A DNA stretch of 16,523 bases from Pseudomonadota bacterium (GTDB lineage: Bacteria; Myxococcota; UBA9042; PHBI01): contig SXIE01000464.1 in assembly GCA_005772945.1 (NCBI GenBank), positions 1-16,523 on the forward strand, read 5' to 3'. The first letter of the stretch is position 1. Every line of letters starts with the position of its first letter. Below, piece by piece: positions 1 to 5,836 of the stretch. The notes beneath the pieces were generated by a model, which worked only from the letters and a program-made list of their open reading frames with translations, did not search any database and had not been told where the DNA came from. A program made the position numbers and the translations under genes.

Positions 1-1228
1 GATCGAGGCCCGCCGAGCGCACGAGCACCGCCCAGCCCATGCGGTCGGCCGGTGCAGATGGCACTGCGGGAAGGGCGACGATGGCGATCTCGCCGGGCTC
101 GCTCGGGAGCTTGTCGAATGCGGATGCGAGCGCGATCATGCTGGTGTCCAGCTCGGCGGTCGGGGCGAAGTCGCGGCCCAGGCGGAAGCCGAGCTCGCGC
201 ACGACCGGGGCGAGCCGATGCAGGTCGTCGGTCGTGACCGACGCCACGAACCAAGCGTCGGCGGGCGCTAACCGGCCCAGCTCGTGCTGGCCGGCGACGA
301 GGGCACCGCGCCACCGCGCCGCGAGCGCGCCGTCGCTCATCTCGGCGGTGAGCTCGGTGACTTCCTGTGGCCCCTGAATGAGATCGCGGAAGGTCAGCAA
401 ATCGAGGAACTCGACGAGGCCGCCAGGGCGCGGCCGGTCCTCGGGTGTGGACGAGAGGAGGTCCCAGGCCGACGCGGCGTCGATGACGAAGCGCAGCTCG
501 TCGTCGCCGTCGTCGTCTGTGTCCCTGTCCTCGCCTTTGCCTTCGCCTCCCGGCGTCACGAAGCCGGGGCGGCGATAGATCGCGTCGTGGCGCCCGCCCA
601 CGCGCGCCGCAAGGAGGTCCTCGAGACCGCGCGGTGCCCCCCCTGAGAAGACGATCCACGGATCCATCACGACGACGCGCGGCGGCGACTGCGACGCGCC
701 CGCAAAGCGGGTCCAAGGGCCCTGGTGCACCGCGTCGATGCGAAAGCCGACGTGGCGGTCGATGGCCTCGGCGAGCTGCTGCAGTCTGGCGATGACGCGC
801 TTGCGGCGAAGCAGATCGCGGATGTCGACGAACAGCATGACGCTGCCGCCGTCGGGCGTCGGGACGACCGCGAGCTCCATGCTGTCCATGTCGCGCAGGA
901 GCTCACGCACGAGGTCCAGCGGCAAGCCGCCGAAGTCGCCGCCGCTCTGCGAGGCGAGCGTCCCTTCTTCGAGCGCGCGGCGCCGCAGCTCCTCGGGATC
1001 GGCCCAGCGCCCGAGCTCCATCGCGGCGGTCAGGCCCGTCCACGGATGGCGGCTCGACAGATAGGCGCGCGTGCTGGCGGGGAGCAGGCGCGTGAGATCC
1101 TCGGATGCGGTCGTCCAGAGGCGCAGGTAGGCGACGCCGAGCACGATGCCGAGCACGACGATCGCGCTGCCGATGAAGGTCAGCAGCTGGCGCTGGTCGG
1201 ATTTGCGGTCAGGTCGCAGATCGGGCAC
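1..1228 (-). CDS. Membrane-anchored hypothetical protein (DUF3352-like?), 3' end outside the window
   Basis: The minus-strand frame is open from a GTG at 1228 to the window edge, giving about 409 codons of a longer protein. An in-frame TAG lies just upstream; it is the stop of the gluQ gene 9 bases away, so GTG is the only normal start. Residues about 16-36 form one hydrophobic segment after a short charged N-terminus, suggesting a single inner-membrane anchor with a periplasmic body. The body opens with LTRLLPASTRAYLSS, an 'LLPA-T-AYL' pattern resembling DUF3352-type envelope proteins of unknown role. An acidic, flexible stretch (about residues 228-244, GEGKGEDRDTDDDGDDE) separates two halves. 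No catalytic motif is visible and I do not assign a function. It is the last visible gene of the oppA-like/gluQ transcript. The DUF3352 resemblance is from memory and weak; the CDS itself is well supported. Confidence 0.75.
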   Translation of the reverse strand, partial: MPDLRPDRKSDQRQLLTFIGSAIVVLGIVLGVAYLRLWTTASEDLTRLLPASTRAYLSSRHPWTGLTAAMELGRWADPEELRRRALEEGTLASQSGGDFGGLPLDLVRELLRDMDSMELAVVPTPDGGSVMLFVDIRDLLRRKRVIARLQQLAEAIDRHVGFRIDAVHQGPWTRFAGASQSPPRVVVMDPWIVFSGGAPRGLEDLLAARVGGRHDAIYRRPGFVTPGGEGKGEDRDTDDDGDDELRFVIDAASAWDLLSSTPEDRPRPGGLVEFLDLLTFRDLIQGPQEVTELTAEMSDGALAARWRGALVAGQHELGRLAPADAWFVASVTTDDLHRLAPVVRELGFRLGRDFAPTAELDTSMIALASAFDKLPSEPGEIAIVALPAVPSAPADRMGWAVLVRSAGLD

Positions 1229-1237
1229 CGCGGCAAT

Positions 1238-2215
1238 CTATAGGCCTGGGCCGCGCGGCGTAAAGGCGCCCCATGCTCCATCGTGCAGCGCCGACGCGGG
1301 CGTCGCGGCGATGGCGTCGGTCCAGTCGGCCAGCGAGGCCCGCTGGACGCGCGCGTCGAAGAGGCCGATCGCGCGCCCGAGGGCGGCCCGCAGGTGCGCG
1401 GGGTCGACGCCCGCCGCGCGCAGCGACGCGAGCGCGAGATCGCCGTCGCGTTTGGAGAGCTTGCGTCCGTCGGCGTCGAGGATGAGCGGATGATGGTGAA
1501 AGCGCGGCGTCGGTTGGGCGCCCCGCGACAGCGCCCGGTGGAGCAGGAGCTGACGCGCCGTCGAGCCGAGGAGATCGCGCCCGCGGACGATGTCGGTGAT
1601 CCCCATCGCGAGATCGTCGACCACGACCGCGAGCTGGTAGGTCGGGGCGTCGGGGCGTCCGAGCAGGGTGTCGCCGGCGGTCAGGCGCACGTCGTCAATG
1701 CTTTGCACACCAAGCAATTCGTCGGTCCACGCGACGCGCGCGTCGTCGCCGAGGCGCGCGATGTCGAAGCGGATCCCGCCCGCGATAGCTCGCTCGGGCG
1801 CGCCGGCGCGACCGGACGTGCGGCACGTGCCGGGGTAGACGTCGGACGGCGCGCCGAGGTGGGGTGCCGACTGCGCCGCGCGGCTGTCCGAGCGGCTGCA
1901 GGTGCAGACGTAGGCGGCGTCCGCGGCGCAAAGAGTCGCGAGCGCCGCATCGTAGAGGTGCGTGCGCTCCGATTGGCGCACGGGTGGCGTGTCCCAGTCG
2001 AGCCCGAGCCACGCGAGATCCTGCATGAGAACGGCTTCGTAGGCGGGCTTGCAGCGCGCGCGATCGATGTCCTCGATGCGTAGGAAGAAGCCGGCGCCGG
2101 GCGTGGCGCGCGCGACGGCCCAGCCGAAGAGGGCCGCGAGGGCGCTGCCGACGTGCAGCTCGCGCGAGGGGGTCGGCGCGAAGCGAAAGCGGCGTGGCAG
2201 CCCGCCAACCGTCAT
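1238..2215 (-). CDS. gluQ: Glutamyl-Q tRNA(Asp) synthetase
   Basis: This 325-residue protein is a truncated glutamyl-tRNA synthetase paralogue that lacks the anticodon-binding domain. Known members activate glutamate and attach it to the queuosine base at the wobble position of tRNA(Asp). The class I signatures are visible: FRFAPTPSRELHVGS (residues 10-24, HVGS as the HIGH motif), RIEDID (46-51), YQLAVVVDD (193-201) and KLSKR (252-256) as the KMSKS equivalent. The zinc site typical of GluQRS is present as C104-x-C106, Y127 and C131. Length fits the family (about 290-330). The ATG at 2215 overlaps the TGA of the upstream lipoprotein gene (ATGA), implying translational coupling. Its activity needs queuosine in the tRNA, so the genome should carry queuosine genes (tgt, queA, queG or queH); none is in this window. 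Placement within an envelope-protein operon is unusual. Confidence 0.95.
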   Translation of the reverse strand: MTVGGLPRRFRFAPTPSRELHVGSALAALFGWAVARATPGAGFFLRIEDIDRARCKPAYEAVLMQDLAWLGLDWDTPPVRQSERTHLYDAALATLCAADAAYVCTCSRSDSRAAQSAPHLGAPSDVYPGTCRTSGRAGAPERAIAGGIRFDIARLGDDARVAWTDELLGVQSIDDVRLTAGDTLLGRPDAPTYQLAVVVDDLAMGITDIVRGRDLLGSTARQLLLHRALSRGAQPTPRFHHHPLILDADGRKLSKRDGDLALASLRAAGVDPAHLRAALGRAIGLFDARVQRASLADWTDAIAATPASALHDGAWGAFTPRGPGL

Positions 2216-3828
2216 GGCGTCGTGAACGTGCCGCTCGGATCCGGGCGGACGATCTCGAGGTAGTGGACCCCCGGCACCGGGATCGTGCGGCGGATGACCA
2301 GGTCCCCGCTCCGGAGGCTCGGCTCGAGCGTCCCGAGATCCGAAAAGAAGAAGCTCCCGAGCGAGCGATTTCCCTGGTCGAGCTCCGCGAAACGGTAGCC
2401 GACGCGCCGCACCGCCGCGGGCACGAACGCCGGGACGTTCAGCTCGTAGTCGACCGCGGCGACGCCCGCTTCGACGTGCGATGCGGCGATGAGGATGTGG
2501 AGCACGAAGCCGTCGTGGGTCGCGACGACCGCCAGGTCGGCGTCACTCTCGGTGGTGACGCGTTTCCCCGCGAACTGCCTGATCGGCAGACGCAACATGA
2601 ACGCCGGCGTCGGCAGGCCCTCGCGCGTGAAGTACGCGCTCGGCACGAGCAGCTCCTCGCTCTGGGCGAGGGGCTGGAACGCGTGATCCGCGCCGTCGGC
2701 AAAGGTCCACGGCCCGAGGCCCGAGAGCGCCCAGCTCACCGGGACGTCCTGCAGGTAGGCGCGCGCCGAGGCTTCGTAGGCCCCGAGGTGTGCCGCCGCG
2801 AGCCACGCGCCGTCGCCCTCGGCCGTCCATGGGGTCGGAAAGCCGGGCGGCGTCACCGGGGTCATCTCGGTGAGGAAGAGCTCGGTCGTCGTGCGCCCGA
2901 GCGCGTCGAGGCGCGCGCGCAGCGCCTTGCCGATGGCGGCCGCCGCGCGCGGGTCGTCGTCCGCGACGCGGTAGCTCAAGACGTCGAGCGGGAACGCGTC
3001 GGCACGCGCGAGAAACGCCGCGATCGACGTGCCGGCCGTCGTGACGTCGCGCGCGCCCCCGATGCGCACGCTGGGGCCCGCGATGAGCGGCTTGCCGTCG
3101 GGGTACGTCGTCCGTAGCGCGTGCGCCATCGCGGCGAACAGATCGAAGGCGCGCTCGCGATCCGCCTCCGCCAGATGATAGGTGTACAAAGGATCGTCCA
3201 AGAGCTCGACCGCCACGACCGGCGCCGTGAGCCCGCGCGGATCCCAGCTGCTGCCGCCGACCAGGTGCCGAATGACGTGCGCGCCGACGCTGGCCCAGGT
3301 CGCGGCGCGATCCAACTCGGCCTCGAGGTCGGTCGCGCAGCGCGAGAACCCGAGCTGGACGACGATCCCCTCGCCGCCGACGTCGCTCGCGCTGCGCACG
3401 GCCGCATCGAGCGCCGTGAAGCGGTACTGGTTCGGGTCGTCCGGGTTCGCGGCCGGGTTCGGGAAGAGGCGGTCGAGCCCGAGGTCACAGCCGCTGGTGG
3501 GACCGACGCGCACGATGTCGACGTGGGCGCCGTCGTCGGCACCGCTGCCGCTCGGGCGGTTCCAATAGGGGACGAGCACGTCGGCCAGCTCCGGGTGGAG
3601 AGCGCGCGGTGCGCCGTCCATGCCATTGAGCGGGCGCAGCTTGTCCGCCGGCGCCGCGATCGGCGCATAGGGATCGACCGTCACGCGCCGCTGCTTGAGC
3701 GTGTTCCAGGTGTTCGGCAACCGCACGCTGGGCTCGTCGCAGGCCGATGTTACGCACACCAAGCATGTCGCCAGCCACAGCGCCGCACGCCCGCGTCGAA
3801 GCGCCGGGGCCGCCCGTGGGGACGTCAC
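2212..3828 (-). CDS. Lipoprotein with glycoside-hydrolase-like (clan A, GH39-like) fold
   Basis: This 538-residue protein starts at a GTG that overlaps the TGA of the upstream binding-protein gene (GTGA). The N-terminus is a lipoprotein signal: basic residues, a hydrophobic run, then lipobox LVCVTSAC with Cys30, so it is probably membrane-anchored and extracytoplasmic. Residues about 85-400 look like a TIM-barrel glycosidase: an early VGPTSGCDLGLDRLFPN segment, VVAVELLDDPLYTYHLAE (204-221) where retaining clan A enzymes carry a 'NEP' acid/base motif, and ELFLTEMTP (316-324) with Glu321 where the nucleophile strand ends. A C-terminal beta-rich module (about 405-530) follows, as in GH39-type proteins. 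The acid/base position appears to be Asp (LDDP) rather than Glu, so it may be a non-catalytic sugar-binding relative. The fold is inferred from motif order only; no substrate can be named. The lipoprotein call is firm. Confidence 0.72.
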   Translation of the reverse strand: MTSPRAAPALRRGRAALWLATCLVCVTSACDEPSVRLPNTWNTLKQRRVTVDPYAPIAAPADKLRPLNGMDGAPRALHPELADVLVPYWNRPSGSGADDGAHVDIVRVGPTSGCDLGLDRLFPNPAANPDDPNQYRFTALDAAVRSASDVGGEGIVVQLGFSRCATDLEAELDRAATWASVGAHVIRHLVGGSSWDPRGLTAPVVAVELLDDPLYTYHLAEADRERAFDLFAAMAHALRTTYPDGKPLIAGPSVRIGGARDVTTAGTSIAAFLARADAFPLDVLSYRVADDDPRAAAAIGKALRARLDALGRTTTELFLTEMTPVTPPGFPTPWTAEGDGAWLAAAHLGAYEASARAYLQDVPVSWALSGLGPWTFADGADHAFQPLAQSEELLVPSAYFTREGLPTPAFMLRLPIRQFAGKRVTTESDADLAVVATHDGFVLHILIAASHVEAGVAAVDYELNVPAFVPAAVRRVGYRFAELDQGNRSLGSFFFSDLGTLEPSLRSGDLVIRRTIPVPGVHYLEIVRPDPSGTFTTP

Positions 3829-5732
3829 TTGGCGCCTTCGATCGCCGGCATCGCATGGGGCGTCGGGGCCGTCTGCTTGTCCGCCCAGTACATGTACTTG
3901 AACGGATGCGCGTCCTCGCTGTGCGTCTCGAGGCCCTGCAGCACCGGCTTCTTCAGATACGGGCGCGTATTGTAATAGACGGGGATGGCCGGCATGTCGC
4001 GCTGGACGATCGCCTCGGCCTCGGCCATCGCCGCGAGCGACTCACGCTGCGACCCGGCGCACTTGGCCTTGGCGAGGAGCGCGTCGTACTCCGGGTTCTT
4101 GTAGCCCATCGCGTTCTGCGGATTCTGCGACTGGAAGAACTCGAGGAACGTGTACGGCGCGTCGGCGCCACACCACCCATAGCGGGCCATCTGGAAGTCG
4201 CCCGTTTGCGTCTTCTTGAGGAGGCTCTTCCACTCGACGTTCTCGAGCGTCGCATGCGCGCCGAGGTTTTCTTTGAACTGCTCGGCCGCAAACGTGGCGA
4301 TGGATTTGTGCCAATCGAGCGTGTTGTAGGTGATCTTGAACTCCGGGAAGCCCGCCCCATTGGGGTAGCCGGCCTCGCCGAGCATGCGCTGGGCGGCCGC
4401 CTTGTCGAAGGCCTGACCGGCTTTGCCGGGGTAGCCGATCGTCGTGTCGAAGAGCGGCGGCACGGCCCCGTCGGCCGGCGTCTGGAAGCCGCGCGCGATG
4501 TGTTTCACCAGGCGGTCCTTGTCGAGCGCGGCGTCGAAGGCGCGCCGGACGCGCGCGTCGTCGAAGGGCGGTCGGTCGGTGCGGAACATGTACATGTAGA
4601 TGCACAGGGCCGGATCGAGCACGAACTCGACCGAGCCGGACGCTATGTAGTCGGGGATCTCCTGCGGCGCGACGACCATGCGCGCCCATTGCGTCTGGCC
4701 GGTCTTGAAGAGGTTCTTGGGTTTGTCCTCGCCCTCGCCCTGGTAGAGGACGACGCGCGGGATCTGGACCTGGGCCCGGTCCCAGTACGTGTCCGATCGT
4801 TGGAGTACCAAGCGATCGCGCTCCTTCCATTCGGTGAGCGTGTAGGGCCCGTTCGTCACGATGTGCTCGGGTTTCGTCCACTCGGCGCCCCATTTTTCGA
4901 CGACCTCGCGCGGGACGGGCAGGTAGTGCGCGCTCGCCAGGTAGGTCGGCCAAAACGGGATGGCGCACGTGAGCGTGACGGCAAGCGTGCGATCGTCGAT
5001 GGCGCGCACCCCGATCTGCTCGGGGTCCTTCAGCGTGCCGCGATTGAACTCCTCGGCGCCCGCGATGAAGAAGAGCGTGTCGACCGCGCGCGAGGCGGTC
5101 TTCGGATCGAGCTTGCGCCTCCATGCAAAGACGAAATCCTGGGCGGTCACGGCGCGGCCGTTCGACCAGCGCGCGTCGGCGCGGAGGTGAAAGGTCCAGG
5201 TGCGTTGGTCTTCGGAGAGCGACCAGCGCTCGGCGACACCCTGCTCGTACGGCAGCCCCGAGCGGCGCGCGGGCGCGACGAGTCCCTCGAAGAGGTTCAG
5301 ATCGATGAGCTCGCCTTCGCTGTCGGCCATCATGCTCGGGTCGAGCGACTCGAAGCTGGCGACGTTGATGCCGAGCGTGCCGTCGGCGGGCGATGCCTCG
5401 GCGCACGCGGGCGCGCCGGTGCAGGGCCAGCTGCTCTTGCCCCAGATGTGCTCGGCCGGGCGCAGCTCGGGGGCGGCTTGCCCGCTGGTGTCGGGCGGGG
5501 TCGCGCCAGCCTCGGGCTCGGGGGCCGCGTAGCCATCGGCGATCGGCGGCGCGCTCGGGGTCGCGTCCGCGGGAGTCGTGGTACTTGCGGGCTGCGTAGT
5601 GGTCGCAGTCGTCGCGCCGGGAGCCGTCGCGTCGAACGGCGCCCGGTCCCCCCAGCCGCTCTTACTGCAGCCCGGCGAAGCGAGGACCAGGCCGAGCACG
5701 ACGATGGCAACCGACACGGCTTGCGGGTTCAT
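3825..5732 (-). CDS. OppA-type peptide ABC transporter substrate-binding lipoprotein (SBP_bac_5)
   Basis: This 635-residue extracytoplasmic solute-binding protein belongs to the oligopeptide/dipeptide/murein-peptide class. The ATG at 5732 is preceded by AGGA at 5743-5740 with 7-base spacing. The signal ends in lipobox LASPGC (Cys22), so it is a lipoprotein. A Thr/Ala/Pro-rich linker (about 30-90) tethers the binding domain. Family hallmarks are DPSMMADSEGELIDLNLFEGL (from about 131), WTFHLRADARWSNGRAVTAQDFVFAW (about 179-204, quoted here as a landmark for the conserved 'F-LR-d-WSdG-pvtA-DF--a' motif), VTNGPYTLTEW, LVLQRSDTYWDR, FRTDRPPFDDARVRRAF and QRDMPAIPVYY near the C-terminus. No permease or ATPase gene is adjacent, so its transporter must lie elsewhere. 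Four extra cysteines (C104, C110 and two late ones) suggest disulfides. It is followed by the glycosidase-like lipoprotein with a 4-base overlap. Confidence 0.92.
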   Translation of the reverse strand: MNPQAVSVAIVVLGLVLASPGCSKSGWGDRAPFDATAPGATTATTTQPASTTTPADATPSAPPIADGYAAPEPEAGATPPDTSGQAAPELRPAEHIWGKSSWPCTGAPACAEASPADGTLGINVASFESLDPSMMADSEGELIDLNLFEGLVAPARRSGLPYEQGVAERWSLSEDQRTWTFHLRADARWSNGRAVTAQDFVFAWRRKLDPKTASRAVDTLFFIAGAEEFNRGTLKDPEQIGVRAIDDRTLAVTLTCAIPFWPTYLASAHYLPVPREVVEKWGAEWTKPEHIVTNGPYTLTEWKERDRLVLQRSDTYWDRAQVQIPRVVLYQGEGEDKPKNLFKTGQTQWARMVVAPQEIPDYIASGSVEFVLDPALCIYMYMFRTDRPPFDDARVRRAFDAALDKDRLVKHIARGFQTPADGAVPPLFDTTIGYPGKAGQAFDKAAAQRMLGEAGYPNGAGFPEFKITYNTLDWHKSIATFAAEQFKENLGAHATLENVEWKSLLKKTQTGDFQMARYGWCGADAPYTFLEFFQSQNPQNAMGYKNPEYDALLAKAKCAGSQRESLAAMAEAEAIVQRDMPAIPVYYNTRPYLKKPVLQGLETHSEDAHPFKYMYWADKQTAPTPHAMPAIEGAK

Positions 5733-5765
5733 ATGCGCTTCCTACGCGACCCGGCGGCAACGCGC

Positions 5766-5831
5766 AATTCGCTCGCGAAGAGCCTCGAAGAGCCGGAGCG
5801 CTTGCCCGCGACGAATTCGCTCGCGAAGCGC
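5766..5831. repeat. Two 18-base direct repeats in the oppA-like leader
   Basis: The 104-base gap between the GT51 fusion gene and the oppA-like gene carries AATTCGCTCGCGAAGAGC at 5766-5783 and AATTCGCTCGCGAAGCGC at 5814-5831 (17 of 18 identical, 48 bases apart). Each copy contains a small dyad, TTCGC and GCGAA around a 2-base centre. They could be paired operator half-sites or remnants of the same short palindromic repeat family seen further right, which also contains the word CTTCGCGA. I see no convincing -35/-10 pair in the gap. Confidence 0.6.
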
Positions 5832-5836
5832 ACCCC

